A DNA stretch of 64,000 bases from UBA2387 sp019454665. GTDB taxonomy: Bacteria > Armatimonadota > Fimbriimonadia > Fimbriimonadales > Fimbriimonadaceae. The notes under the pieces were generated by a model. That model saw nothing but the letters and a program-made list of their open reading frames with translations. It did no database searches and was not told the DNA's origin. The translations under genes were made by a program, and so were the position numbers. The stretch is taken from NCBI GenBank assembly GCA_045862995.1, contig BTVX01000006.1, positions 62,001 through 126,000 on the forward strand, written 5' to 3'. Shown here piece by piece: positions 34,520-43,628 of this stretch. Within the stretch, counting starts at the first letter, position 1, and every line of letters begins with the position of its first letter.

Positions 34520-35580
34520 GCTGGCACCCCCCGATGCCCGTAGTGGGACTCGATCCAGCGCCGGTACTCGCCCGAACGCACCGAATCCACCCAGTCGGGA
34601 TGGTCCAGATACCACTGGACCGTCTTGCGGATGCCCGAACGGAACGTCTCGCGAGGCTTCCAGCCCAACTCCGACTCGATCTTGTCGGTCGCGATGGCAT
34701 ACCGCCAGTCGTGGCCTGGGCGGTCCTTCACATAGGTGATCAAGGATTCTCGATCGGGAAGATCTGCGAGATCCTCGACGGCTCGGCAGATCTCGCGCAC
34801 CACGTCAATGTTCCGCATTTCGCAATTGCCCCCGACGCAGTACGTCTCGCCAAGGCGGCCCCGCTCGGCGACCTGCCAGATCGCGTCCACGTGGTCGTCC
34901 ACATAGAGCCAGTCGCGGACGTTCAGCCCCTGGCCGTAGACCGGCAGCGGCTTGCCTTCGAGCGCGTTGAGGATCATCAAGGGGACGAGTTTCTCGGGGA
35001 ATTGGCGCGGGCCGTAGTTGTTCGAGCAGTTCGTGAGCTTGAACGGCAACCCGTAGGTGTCGCCATAGGCGCGGACCAGGTGATCGCTCGCCGCTTTGCT
35101 CGCCGAGTAGGGGCTGTGGGGGTCGTAGGGGGTCTGCTCGGTGAACTTGCCTTCGTCGCCCAGCGAACCGAACACCTCGTCGGTGCTCACATGGTGAAAA
35201 ACCTTGCCCTCGTGGTCGGTCCAGAACTCGCGGCAGGCCTCCAGCAGGTGGTACGTCCCGACGATGTTGGTCTGGATGAAATCGCCGGGACCGGCGATGG
35301 AGCGGTCCACGTGGCTTTCGGCGGCGAAGTGGAACACCCAATCGGGGCGGTGGTCGGCGAAGGCTTGACGAATCGCTTTCGGGTCGCGGAGGTCGCGACG
35401 GATGAACGCATAGTTTCGGGCCGTCTCAATCTTGCTCAGGCTGAGCGGGTTGCCCGCGTAAGTGAGGGCGTCCAAGTTGACGAACCGAACGTCGGGGTGT
35501 CGGGGGACCCAAGCCAGGAGGGCCGCCGAGCCGATGAAGCCGCAGCCGCCAGTGACCAAAACCGTCCGTTGAAACTCCAT
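34516..35580 (-). CDS. rmlB: dTDP-glucose 4,6-dehydratase RmlB
   Basis: RmlB converts dTDP-glucose to dTDP-4-keto-6-deoxyglucose with tightly bound NAD+. The 354-residue extended short-chain dehydrogenase has the NAD-binding loop VTGGCGFIGSAALLAW, the HFAAESHVDRSI segment, THVSTDEVFG-like HHVSTDEVFGSLGD, the catalytic YSASKAASDH (Y-x3-K), and RFPEKLVPLMI-like QFPEKLVPLMILN. It is the first gene of the rmlB-rmlA-NlpC/P60 unit, with GTGA coupling to rmlA. Confidence 0.96.
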   Translation of the reverse strand: MEFQRTVLVTGGCGFIGSAALLAWVPRHPDVRFVNLDALTYAGNPLSLSKIETARNYAFIRRDLRDPKAIRQAFADHRPDWVFHFAAESHVDRSIAGPGDFIQTNIVGTYHLLEACREFWTDHEGKVFHHVSTDEVFGSLGDEGKFTEQTPYDPHSPYSASKAASDHLVRAYGDTYGLPFKLTNCSNNYGPRQFPEKLVPLMILNALEGKPLPVYGQGLNVRDWLYVDDHVDAIWQVAERGRLGETYCVGGNCEMRNIDVVREICRAVEDLADLPDRESLITYVKDRPGHDWRYAIATDKIESELGWKPRETFRSGIRKTVQWYLDHPDWVDSVRSGEYRRWIESHYGHRGVPA

Positions 35581-35637
35581 GGGACTCGTCGGGCTTGAAG
35601 GTACCCGCTCTTGACCGTCAGGGGGTTCAACATGAGT

Positions 35638-35669
35638 TCGGCCCTCCGGAGTTTCTTCCGGAGGGCCGA
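35638..35669. terminator. Stem-loop 3' of the large secreted-protein gene
   Basis: TCGGCCCTCCGGA and TCCGGAGGGCCGA form a perfect 13-bp stem with a 6-base loop. Neither side has a T run, so it would act as a strong RNA hairpin or imperfect terminator for the minus-strand gene ending at 35692. Confidence 0.6.
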
Positions 35670-35691
35670 TGGCTAGGCGATTCGCGTGAGT

Positions 35692-38487
35692 TTAGCGGAT
35701 CACGTTGAGCGGGACGGTCTTGCGGACTCGTTCACCGGTGACCGATTCCGCGAGGATTTCCACGCGGTAGGTGCCGGGCGCGACGGCTCGGTTCGCGTTG
35801 TCGCGGAGCGTCCAGACCGCCGTGTTCTGGCCAGCGGCATCGGAGCGTCCTCGGGAGATCGTGTAGACCTCCTTGCCCGTGCCCGAAAGGACGCGGATGG
35901 ACGTCGTCGCATCGGTGGACAGCGTGTAGCTGATCGTGAACGGCGCGTTCGCGTCTCGGGTCGGTCGGCTCACGACCACGTTGCCGATGACGGCCTTCTG
36001 GCTGGCACCCGGCTCCATTTGGAGCGTGAAGGTGCGCACGCCGGGCTCGTTGACATCGAACGTGTAGCCGCTGGCTTGCCGCAGGTCCCGGGCCACGTTG
36101 GTGGCCTTGTCGACCAGTCGGAACCGCATGTTGCTGGGCACCGTGCCGATGTTGGGCCATGTGAGCGTGACTCGGCCGGCTTCCTTCACGTTGACCTCGA
36201 CGGTCCATTCGTGCCGCTTGTTGCTCTCGGCGTAGGCCGCAGCTTGCCGCGTTTGGCCTGTGGCCGGAACGATGGCGACGTCAACGTTCTGCGTGGGCGC
36301 CATGGGCGGGTTCATCGCGGTGAGCGTCTTGGCTTCTTCGGCCGAGCGCGCCACGCCGACGAAGTTCCAATCGTCCATGGACTTCTCGGTTCGGGCGACG
36401 AGGCGGAGCCGCCATTGGTCGGCGGTCTGCTTGAAGTCGTCCGCGCTTCGGTTGGAATCCGGCAGGAACGGCACCGTGACGTACGGCCACGAGAGCGTGA
36501 AGTCCTGGAGCGTGTTGACGTGGATCCAGTAGCCCCGGTTCGGCTCCATCAGGCCCTGCTGGCCCTGGATGAACTTGTAGGACTGCGTCGCCGCATCCCA
36601 GTAGGCCACCTCGCCGCTGATGTAGCCCAGCGAGACGAGTTGCGTCCACGTGTAGCTCTGGGTGGGGTTGGCGGCAGAGACGCCGTTGATGCCTCCGAGC
36701 GTGATCGCGAACGGATACGGGTTGCCCACAAGGTTCCAACCGGACTTGAGCTGCGTCAGCATGCCGCCCGTCGAAACGTCGGTCGGCGTGCGGGGCGTGC
36801 CCTGCAGGGGGTGCGATCCCAGATCGAGGTTGGACACGAGCCATGCCGCCTTGCCGCGCTCGGCGCTGGTGCTCAGCACATAGCCGAACTGCTGCGGATC
36901 CCAAGCGTAGGCGACGAAGTCGGTGACGGGGTTGAGTCCGAGGACCGTGCTCCACGACGTGTCGCTGAACTGCCACGGCACGGCGACCAGGTTGGCTCCT
37001 TGGGCGATGTTCAGCCGAGGCGTCGCCGAGACGTTGATCGTGCCGGTGACGGTTTTGACGGGGCCGGGGGTCGGCTCGACCTTGACGCTGATCGGCAGGT
37101 TGCCGAACACTTGGCCGCTGGCCTCGACTTGGTAGTCCACGAAGCGGATTTCGCGCGGCGGAACGATGGGGAGCGTTTCGACGCCGTCGCTGCCGGCGGC
37201 AAACGTCAAACCGGCGGGGAGGGTCAAGGTGACGCGCACGTCGTTCAGCGGCACTTCCTGGTCAATCGTCGTGAAGCCGCGGATGTTGTCAATGTACACC
37301 CGGATCGTCATCGGGTTCGGCGTGAGTCCGTTGGTGCCGTTGGGATCGGTGGCGAGCAGCCGCGGCGCGTCCACGACGACCGCATACGGCTTCGTGTAGT
37401 TCGAGATGGCCCACGGGCTGCGCACGTAGCTCACGATCTGCCGCGATCCGCCCGCTGCGATGGTCTGCTCGGGGAAGTTCTGGATGTAGGCCGTGGCGTC
37501 AATGAGCGTGTCGGGAATGATGGCGTTTTCGCCCCAGTTGAACACGCCATCGCCGCCGATCGCGCCGAGGGGCGGAGGCGACATGTAGGTGTCGGAGATG
37601 ACGAACTCGTCCGCGGTGGTGGCGTCCGATTGACCGTTGGTGGTCGTCGCGTCGGAAGGCTGGTTCTCGATGCGGAAGCCGTAGGCGTCGGTTTGGCCGA
37701 ACAGGAAGTCAATGTACTTGGGGAAGCCTGCCGGGTCCTGATTGCGGACGAACCGAGACATGGTGCGGACTTGTCGTCCGCCGTCGCGGTAGGTGTAGCC
37801 GACCTTCGGGAAGAAGTAGCTGTTCCCGCCGATCCACGAGTGGCTCTTGTTGGAACCCGTCGCATCGAAGGTGAACGGCGAATTGGTGAGCATCGCCACG
37901 TTGTGGCCCAATCGGATGCCCGCATTGACGGAGGCCGTGCCCAGATTGGTCATCGTCCACTGAAGGCGGATGGCGTCGCCCACGCTGTCGGCTCTGAGGT
38001 TGACTCGGAGGCCGCCGTCAACGACTTCGGCGATCAGGTAGCGGTCGCTCGCTCCCACGAAAAACAGGCTGAATCCGCCCGTGCCGAACCGCGTCTGCGC
38101 GCCGTCGCGAACGATCGTGGCGTAGCCCATGGCGCCCACGACGTAGAAGGGCATGCCCATCGTCAGCACGAGGAAGTCGTCGAAATCGCTTTGAACCGAC
38201 CCGAGAGGGCCGATCATGTAGCCGAATCGTCCGGCCGCGTTGCCTTGGAACGACGGACTGAAACAGGGCCCTTGTTGGCCGCCGTAAGTGACGGTGCCCG
38301 AGAGACCGATCGTCATCAGCATCAAGTCGTTGCCGATGGCATTGGCGCCGAACGTGTCGCTGATGGGGTTTTGCACGTTGGCGATGTCCCAGCACTCGAA
38401 TTGCCAGCTTGCCTGCGAGAACCCGGTGGCGCTGAGGGCTGCCAAACCGGCCAAGGCCATGCACTTGGCGTAATTCTTGATCTTCAT
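35692..38487 (-). CDS. Large secreted protein with C-terminal FlgD-like Ig domain
   Basis: This 931-residue exported protein has a signal peptide (MKIKNYAKCMALAGLAALSATGFSQA, cleavage after about residue 26). The N-terminal half is beta-rich without a recognised family. The middle contains LKSGWNLVGNPYPFAITLGG and LMEPNRGYWIHVN, typical of repeated 'WNLVGNPF...GYWI' modules in environmental secreted proteins. The last ~90 residues (FTISYTLSTDATTSIRVLSG to RVEI) match the FlgD-Ig fold often found at the C-terminus of secreted proteins. A TTG at 38508 is an alternative start. It may form an operon with the CsgG-like gene upstream, 81 bases away. Confidence 0.72.
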   Translation of the reverse strand: MKIKNYAKCMALAGLAALSATGFSQASWQFECWDIANVQNPISDTFGANAIGNDLMLMTIGLSGTVTYGGQQGPCFSPSFQGNAAGRFGYMIGPLGSVQSDFDDFLVLTMGMPFYVVGAMGYATIVRDGAQTRFGTGGFSLFFVGASDRYLIAEVVDGGLRVNLRADSVGDAIRLQWTMTNLGTASVNAGIRLGHNVAMLTNSPFTFDATGSNKSHSWIGGNSYFFPKVGYTYRDGGRQVRTMSRFVRNQDPAGFPKYIDFLFGQTDAYGFRIENQPSDATTTNGQSDATTADEFVISDTYMSPPPLGAIGGDGVFNWGENAIIPDTLIDATAYIQNFPEQTIAAGGSRQIVSYVRSPWAISNYTKPYAVVVDAPRLLATDPNGTNGLTPNPMTIRVYIDNIRGFTTIDQEVPLNDVRVTLTLPAGLTFAAGSDGVETLPIVPPREIRFVDYQVEASGQVFGNLPISVKVEPTPGPVKTVTGTINVSATPRLNIAQGANLVAVPWQFSDTSWSTVLGLNPVTDFVAYAWDPQQFGYVLSTSAERGKAAWLVSNLDLGSHPLQGTPRTPTDVSTGGMLTQLKSGWNLVGNPYPFAITLGGINGVSAANPTQSYTWTQLVSLGYISGEVAYWDAATQSYKFIQGQQGLMEPNRGYWIHVNTLQDFTLSWPYVTVPFLPDSNRSADDFKQTADQWRLRLVARTEKSMDDWNFVGVARSAEEAKTLTAMNPPMAPTQNVDVAIVPATGQTRQAAAYAESNKRHEWTVEVNVKEAGRVTLTWPNIGTVPSNMRFRLVDKATNVARDLRQASGYTFDVNEPGVRTFTLQMEPGASQKAVIGNVVVSRPTRDANAPFTISYTLSTDATTSIRVLSGTGKEVYTISRGRSDAAGQNTAVWTLRDNANRAVAPGTYRVEILAESVTGERVRKTVPLNVIR

Positions 38488-38568
38488 GGTTGCGTTCTGT
38501 GAGTTCAAGTCGAAATGAGGTTGGGGTCTCCGGGTCGGGCGAGCCCGGAGACCCTTGGGTTGGCCAGG

Positions 38569-40614
38569 CTAGCCGCCCTTGCCGGTTTTTCCGCCGTTCT
38601 GCGTGTCGCCCGACTTCGTACCGCCGCGGTGCTTGAGGGGCGGGGGCGGAGGAGCGCCGGGGCGCGTGAAGCGTTGCGGCTCGCTGAACACGTACCGCTC
38701 GCCGGTGGCGTCCTGCGCCGGTCCCGGGTTGTCCGAGACGGCTCGGGCGCCGACGCGCCACCAGAGCTCGGTGGTGCCGGCGAAAACGCCGGTCAGGTCC
38801 ACGATCGGCGTGCTCAGGTCGCCCAGGTCGTTGCGGTTGAACTTGGCCAACGTGCGCGTGTTGCTCTTGGTGAACACCGGGGAGGTGGACACTTGGAGCG
38901 CGTACGACATGGTGGTCGGGAAGCTCGCGTTGACCGCCGAAGTGAACGTGAACGGGATGGGTTCGGAGACGACCGCGTTCGGCGCGGGGGACACGAGGCC
39001 CACCTTGGCGAGGGGGGTCACGATGCCCTTGGCCGCGACGCGGGTCGAGATGAAGTAGCACTCCGTGGCGCCCGTGGTCGTGCCGCCGCCCGTGGTGCCG
39101 CCCGTGGTGCCGCCGGTCGTCGTCGTGCCGCCGGTGGTCGTGGTGCCGCCGCCCGTGGTGAAGCCGCCGGTGCCGCCCGTGGTGGTCGTTCCACCGCCGG
39201 TCGTGAGACCGCCGGTCGTGCCGCCGCCGGTGGTCAAACCGCCGGTCGTCCCGCCAGAGCCGCCGGTGCCGCCGCCAGGGAGGTCGAGCGCCGCGATGCG
39301 GTAGACCAAGGCCACCGAGTACGTGTAGCCCCGTCCGGCGACCACGCCGGGAACATCGTCGGTCGTGGTCAGCTGCGGATCCTCGAAGAGGCATTCGCGG
39401 CCGCCGACCGTACCGCCGAAGTCGGACCATTCGACATCGCGGGGGTCCACGCCGTCGGTGGCGCTGCTCATGTTGCCCGGAACCACGGCGACCGGGGTGC
39501 CGAGTTGGTCGTTGCGATAGATCTGCCACGCAAAGGCCGTCGTGTTGCCTCGGACGAACAGGTCGCGCGCCCAGGACACTTTCACGCCGGGCTGACCCGC
39601 GGGATCCATGATGGCTTCGGCGCGAACGTCGTTGGCCAGGTCGCTGTTGCTGCCCCGGCCTCCGCCGAGCGCGAGCGCCACGACGCCGAGGATGAGGAGG
39701 ACCGAGATCACGCTGCTGTCGCCCTTCGAGCGGCGAGGCGCGCTCACCGAATCGTCGCGAGACAGCTTGGAGTTGATGTCCGGAACCGAAAAGACCACGC
39801 GGACTTTGTCTCCGGGTTGGACGCCCTTACTGGAATCCACGAGTTGGATCTCGGCCGATTCGGGGTCCACGTTGGTCACGCGGGCCGTCGCGACTTGCTC
39901 GCGACCGCGGATGACGATCACCTGTTGGTCGCGCTTGAATCCCGATCGGGCGCCCTGGTTGATCAACGCCGCGCCACGATCGCCGAAGCGACCGTCCGAC
40001 GACTGGGTGTTGAGCACCGTCGCCTGCGGGAGGATCTGCGTGTTGATCTGGGAGACCGCCACGGAAGCGGCCGCGCTGATCGCGTCGCGCAACAACGCGT
40101 CGTTGGGCGCATCGGCCGGGCGCACGGGCGACGACGACTGGAGCGCGGCGCCGTTGATCGGCAGACCGGAAGCCACGTCGTAGACCACCACGCGCAGAAT
40201 GACCGAAGCCTTTTTGCCCGAGCCGGAAGCCGTGATCTCCCAGTTCTTGACTTGACCGGTGACCAGCGTCTCGACGCGGAGGTCCTGGGCGAGCCGCATC
40301 AGGCTGATCTTGTCCAAGATCGGTTGCACCAAGCCCAGTTCGGTCGCCTTGCGGGCCACCGTCTCCTGAGGCTCGATGTCGTACCGGCCCAGATTGACCA
40401 GCGACGAGTTCACCGCTTCGGCCGCAAGCGCGCCGACGTTTTCGCCGGCCTTGCCGCTTTCATCGAGAAACTCGACGACGGCCCAGCGCGAACGTTGGTT
40501 CACTTGGGCGTACGCCTGGTTGGCCACAAAGACCGACACGAGGGGCATGAGAAGCCCGGCAATGGCGAGGTGGCAAGTGACCTTGCCGTAAATCGAGTTG
40601 ACGAAACGCCTCAC
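38569..40614 (-). CDS. Secreted CsgG/LpoB-like protein with Gly/Thr repeat tract
   Basis: The protein has 681 residues. The GTG at 40614 is chosen because AAGGAGGT, a full Shine-Dalgarno, lies 6 bases upstream. A signal segment (about 8-36, LAIAGLLMPLVSVFVANQAYA) precedes a CsgG/LpoB-like domain: RWAVVEFLDESGKAGENVG, ALAAEAVNSSLVNLGRYDI and VETLVTGQVKNWEI. A basic, possibly membrane-associated helix follows (SVISVLLILGVVALALGGG), then Ig-like regions interrupted by a long Gly/Thr tract (GGTTGGLTTGGGTTGGLTTG and onward, encoded around 39065-39260). The C-terminus is Pro- and Gly/Lys-rich. It is probably an envelope protein; the partner of the CsgG-like part is unknown. Confidence 0.7.
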   Translation of the reverse strand: MRRFVNSIYGKVTCHLAIAGLLMPLVSVFVANQAYAQVNQRSRWAVVEFLDESGKAGENVGALAAEAVNSSLVNLGRYDIEPQETVARKATELGLVQPILDKISLMRLAQDLRVETLVTGQVKNWEITASGSGKKASVILRVVVYDVASGLPINGAALQSSSPVRPADAPNDALLRDAISAAASVAVSQINTQILPQATVLNTQSSDGRFGDRGAALINQGARSGFKRDQQVIVIRGREQVATARVTNVDPESAEIQLVDSSKGVQPGDKVRVVFSVPDINSKLSRDDSVSAPRRSKGDSSVISVLLILGVVALALGGGRGSNSDLANDVRAEAIMDPAGQPGVKVSWARDLFVRGNTTAFAWQIYRNDQLGTPVAVVPGNMSSATDGVDPRDVEWSDFGGTVGGRECLFEDPQLTTTDDVPGVVAGRGYTYSVALVYRIAALDLPGGGTGGSGGTTGGLTTGGGTTGGLTTGGGTTTTGGTGGFTTGGGTTTTGGTTTTGGTTGGTTGGGTTTGATECYFISTRVAAKGIVTPLAKVGLVSPAPNAVVSEPIPFTFTSAVNASFPTTMSYALQVSTSPVFTKSNTRTLAKFNRNDLGDLSTPIVDLTGVFAGTTELWWRVGARAVSDNPGPAQDATGERYVFSEPQRFTRPGAPPPPPLKHRGGTKSGDTQNGGKTGKGG
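39065..39260. repeat. GGC/ACC-rich minisatellite inside a coding region
   Basis: About 200 bases of imperfect repeats of GCCGCCGGTGGT/GCCGCCCGTGGT-like units encode the Gly/Thr tract of the 681-residue secreted protein. Unit lengths are multiples of three, so copy-number change would keep the frame. Confidence 0.75.
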
Positions 40615-40868
40615 AGCGCGACCTCCTTGCAACGATTCATAGTTGTTCGACCGCCGTTATCCATTCGACAATTGTCCGCATCCAAGATCCGCCACGTACC
40701 TTCCGGGCGTCGCATATAAGACGTGCTTCAACCTGAAGGCGTTACGGGAAGAAAACGCAAAAACCTCGGAAGGTTTCCTCGTCTCCTCGAAAAGCCCAGG
40801 CAAAGGCACGACCCCGCCGGTATGGACGGATTCGATGCCGCAGTATAGCACCACTTTTCCACGGTCTT

Positions 40869-41420
40869 TCAAGGTGTCGCGGCTCGCTTCGCCCTGGCGA
40901 TCACCAACGCGGCCACCGACTCGCGCGGCTGATCGGTGTTCACGTCCCAATCCGAGAGAGCGACCTTGACCGGCGACGGGAGCTGCGCGGCCATCCATTG
41001 ACGGGCTTGCGCCGCGTCCCCCAGCCTCTGCGTCAGCCTGCGGAGCTGGTTCTCCGGGGAGCACCACACCGTCCAAACCTCGTCCGCCAAGGTCAGCAGC
41101 CCTGCCTCGAACAGCAGGGGCACCTCGACCACGTCGGCGTCGGTGGCGTAGAGGGCACGGACCGTGCGAAAATGCAAGATGGAATTCAGGCTGAGCCGCG
41201 CTTCGGGGTCCTCGGCGACCCGCTCGCGAAGCACTGCCCGGTCGTAATCCAACGGCAAGGCCAACGTCTGGGCGATCTCTTGGCGCACCTCGCTCGCCGA
41301 GGCGACCTGCCGGGCGACCTCGTCCGCAGAGACCGTCCTCCAACCCATCGAGGCCAACGTCTCGACGACGGTTGACTTCCCTTGCGCCACGCCGCCTGTG
41401 ACGGCGATCCGGAACTTCAT
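40869..41420 (-). CDS. coaE: Dephospho-CoA kinase CoaE
   Basis: CoaE performs the last step of coenzyme A synthesis, phosphorylating dephospho-CoA with ATP. The 183-residue protein has the P-loop GGVAQGKST (residues 9-17), the SADEVARQV segment in place of the usual DADxIaRevv, and VVEVPLLFEAGLLTLADEVW, matching the family PLLFE motif. It is slightly shorter than the usual ~200 residues. ATG 41420 is preceded by a G-rich ribosome-binding site. A 250-base gap separates it from the next gene on the minus strand (40615-40868); that gap holds no convincing gene. Confidence 0.92.
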   Translation of the reverse strand: MKFRIAVTGGVAQGKSTVVETLASMGWRTVSADEVARQVASASEVRQEIAQTLALPLDYDRAVLRERVAEDPEARLSLNSILHFRTVRALYATDADVVEVPLLFEAGLLTLADEVWTVWCSPENQLRRLTQRLGDAAQARQWMAAQLPSPVKVALSDWDVNTDQPRESVAALVIARAKRAATP

Positions 41421-41483
41421 CGCCCCACCCCCGCACGTTTGCGTATCTCGCGGCGCCCCCGGGCGACCGAATAAGTACACTGC

Positions 41484-42035
41484 ATGGCGAAGATGGCGAC
41501 GGCGGCGAGGGCATCGGCCCAGCGCAACACCGAAAAGGCGCACCGACCTTGGACCGTGCGTGCGGTCCACGGATTCGCGGCGCTGATGTACGGTCTCGTG
41601 TTGCGCGTCTGCCTGTTCACGATGGTCGCCTGTGTGGTCATCCTACCGCTCACGATCGCTTTGCCCCACCACCTGGAGCAACAGGCCGTGTTCGTGCAAC
41701 GGGTCGTCGTGGACGCCGAACTCGGCGCGTTGACCGGCGAACCGGGCGTGCCCATCGGCGGGCCCGCGACGATCGTGCTTTCGAACCGAGACGCGTTGCT
41801 CGATGGCGTGAGCCCCGACGGGGCGAGATGGGTGGACCACAACAAGCTGAGCTATCCCGTCCAACTCAAGACCGTCGTGGCCGTGTGCCGGGAGATTCAG
41901 ATCGTGGCGACTTCGGTGGGCGTCGCCGCACTGCTGGTGTTCCTGATCCTGCGGGGGCACCTCGACCGTCCGAGAAGGGCCGACGTCGTCAGGGCCGAAG
42001 CCATGCGTCGGCGACACGCCGGATCGAGTCGCTGA
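41484..42035 (+). CDS. Hypothetical membrane protein with two TM helices
   Basis: The protein has 183 residues. Two hydrophobic helices are visible: one at about 32-58 (GFAALMYGLVLRVCLFTMVA then CVVILPLTIAL) and one at about 138-155 (IVATSVGVAALLVFLIL). Between them is a soluble segment with VPIGGPATIVLSNRDALLDG. The N- and C-termini are basic. I do not recognise a family. Its 3' end overlaps the convergent response-regulator gene by 47 bases. Confidence 0.55.
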   Translation: MAKMATAARASAQRNTEKAHRPWTVRAVHGFAALMYGLVLRVCLFTMVACVVILPLTIALPHHLEQQAVFVQRVVVDAELGALTGEPGVPIGGPATIVLSNRDALLDGVSPDGARWVDHNKLSYPVQLKTVVAVCREIQIVATSVGVAALLVFLILRGHLDRPRRADVVRAEAMRRRHAGSSR

Positions 42036-42423
42036 ACTCGGCGTAGTCCACGCTCTTCCTGAGGTACTCCGTCGCTCCCAGGGCCATGCTGCTCGTCACG
42101 TCCGACTCTTCGTCGGACGAGGAACAGACCACGACGGGAATGTGCTTGAGGCGGGCGATCCCGCGGAGCCGGCGAAGCACCTCGATGCCCCCGACCTTGG
42201 GCAGTTTGAGGTCGAGCAGCACCAACGCAGGGTGCTTGGCTTCCGCGTCGGATTCGAACTTCTCGATGTGTTGCAGGGCTTCGTGGCCGTCGCGCAAGAC
42301 CACGATTTCCAAGGGGATTCCGGTGGACCTCAGGGCCCGCAACGCCAAGCGTTCTTCGTCGGGGTTGTCCTCGACCAAGAGTACTTGTTTGAGGGCATTG
42401 AGTGGTGCCACGGCGTTCACCAT
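41989..42423 (-). CDS. Single-domain response regulator (Rcp1-like receiver)
   Basis: The protein has 144 residues and is only a receiver domain: VLLVEDNPDEERLALRAL with the acidic pocket, phospho-acceptor Asp71 in LVLLDLKLPKVGG, the switch Ser region VVVCSSSDEE, and the conserved Lys in EYLRKSVD. There is no output domain, so it would act by protein contact in a phosphorelay, like CheY or cyanobacterial Rcp1. No histidine kinase is in the window. It overlaps the preceding convergent gene by 47 bases. Confidence 0.9.
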   Translation of the reverse strand: MVNAVAPLNALKQVLLVEDNPDEERLALRALRSTGIPLEIVVLRDGHEALQHIEKFESDAEAKHPALVLLDLKLPKVGGIEVLRRLRGIARLKHIPVVVCSSSDEESDVTSSMALGATEYLRKSVDYAEFSDSIRRVADAWLRP

Positions 42424-42529
42424 TGCGTACAATGGGCCGAACGATACCCGCGCGACGCCCCGGTCGTGAACCCGCAGGAACCCGCCGGGCCTAAAAACGT
42501 GAGGTCCAAGCGTCAGCTTTCGAGTCTGG

Positions 42530-43069
42530 TCAAGGATCGGCGTCTTTGGACAGCGTTTGGGACACTTTTGGGTTCCACAGTGGATCTGCCCCGCCTTCTT
42601 GCCGATGTCGCGCCAGGGCGCGGACCAGGGCCTGCCTCGCATTGGGCGTGGCTCGGAACCAGAGCGAAACCACCTGCCCATCCCGAACGGCTTTGAGGAC
42701 CTCGGCGTTGACCCTGCACGCCCGCTCGTCGCCTGGCTCGTAGCACTGGCGTGGGGCGATGAGGCCGAACCGCAGATTGACCGCCTGGTTGAGGTCGGGG
42801 ACGTCGTCCAGATAGGCCGGGACGCCATCCACGGTGAACAGCACCACACCCGCGAGATGGGGCAAGGAGGGCTCGCGAAAGCGGCAGAACGGACCGCTTC
42901 CGGAGGGCAGCAACGCGCGACCCAAGGGGTTGTCGTAGCGGGTGTGCGCTTCGTAAACGATGAGGTCGCCGCTGGGCGACTGATCGGGGACCACGTCCAG
43001 CAAGTACAGGAAGGGCAGTTCGCCGAGTTCGATGGTCCGCCCGGTGTTCGTCTCACGGTCGCTTGCCAC
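42530..43069 (-). CDS. Possible degenerate GIY-YIG-type protein
   Basis: The product (179 residues from GTG 43069) contains LAGVVLFTVDGVPAYLDDVPD, aligning with the GVYLF...G-x-x-LYVGRT pattern of GIY-YIG domains (first 20 residues shown: LAGVVLFTVDGVPAYLDDVP). It also contains APRQCYEPGDERACRVNAEV and SLWFRATPNARQ, like the PRNCYxxG...TNCRIN and LWF-x-x-T segments of a subgroup. The usual catalytic Arg after GR and the later Glu are not evident, so it may be inactive. The start is uncertain (TTG 43096 possible). The assignment rests on short motifs only. Confidence 0.4.
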   Translation of the reverse strand: MASDRETNTGRTIELGELPFLYLLDVVPDQSPSGDLIVYEAHTRYDNPLGRALLPSGSGPFCRFREPSLPHLAGVVLFTVDGVPAYLDDVPDLNQAVNLRFGLIAPRQCYEPGDERACRVNAEVLKAVRDGQVVSLWFRATPNARQALVRALARHRQEGGADPLWNPKVSQTLSKDADP

Positions 43070-43139
43070 TGACCAGGAAGTATGACGGAACGCCAATCGG
43101 GCGAACCCTGGCGACCTGCCCGCGCGTCCTGACAGTGTG

Positions 43140-43625
43140 ATGAAGTCTGCCGTCGGTCTCGCGCTTCTCGTCGCTTCCGCCTGCGCCTCGGCCCAGGTGC
43201 CTGGCCTGGAGAAACTGAACTCGGTGCGCCTCGGCTTGTTCCTTCCCTCGGGTAGCGAAGCCCGCGACGCGGGCAAGGCGTGGACTTCGTTCGGTGCGGA
43301 TTTCGACCTCAAGAGCCTGCTGAAGCTCGGCCCGATCGAGAACACCGTGGTGCTCTCGGTGGACTACTACGAGCGGGGCGGCGTGCGAAGCCTTCCGATC
43401 TCGGCGAACTACAAATGGACCGCGCTCCAGTTCTACGGGTTCGTCGGCGCGGGCTTCGGCTTCCATCGCTCGGGCGGATCCGATTCGTCCGGCGTCGGCT
43501 TTCAGGCGGGCGTGGGCATGCCGCTCGGCATCGGTCCCCTGCCCACCTTCGTCGAAGCCAAGTACTTCCAGTCGTCGGACGCAAACGTTCGCGGCTTGGC
43601 CGTGTACGTCGGCCTGAAGTTCTAA
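43140..43625 (+). CDS. Small outer-membrane beta-barrel-like protein
   Basis: This 161-residue exported protein has a signal peptide (MKSAVGLALLVASACASAQ). The mature sequence is made of alternating beta strands (VRLGLFLPSG, NTVVLSVDYYERGG, ALQFYGFVGAGFGFHRSGG and GFQAGVGMPLGIG) and ends AVYVGLKF, with the terminal Phe typical of outer-membrane barrels. This supports a diderm envelope. No family is assigned. It starts at ATG 43140; a GTG directly before it is also in frame. Confidence 0.7.
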   Translation: MKSAVGLALLVASACASAQVPGLEKLNSVRLGLFLPSGSEARDAGKAWTSFGADFDLKSLLKLGPIENTVVLSVDYYERGGVRSLPISANYKWTALQFYGFVGAGFGFHRSGGSDSSGVGFQAGVGMPLGIGPLPTFVEAKYFQSSDANVRGLAVYVGLKF

Positions 43626-43628
43626 GCC

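Noticed and set aside
35686..38502. 938-codon plus-strand frame opposite the large secreted protein
   Set aside because: The minus-strand product has a signal peptide and recognisable FlgD-Ig and WNLVGNPY-type segments. The plus-strand translation is an Arg/Asp/Val-rich shadow without motifs.
39065..39260. CRISPR array or non-coding satellite
   Set aside because: The repeats lie in frame within a long gene with a signal peptide and good Shine-Dalgarno, encode a Gly/Thr tract and lack unique spacers.
40643..40969. 108-codon plus-strand frame upstream of the CsgG-like gene
   Set aside because: No ribosome-binding site, no recognisable domain, and it overlaps the end of coaE. Bases 40615-40868 appear non-coding and probably hold the promoter of the CsgG-like gene.
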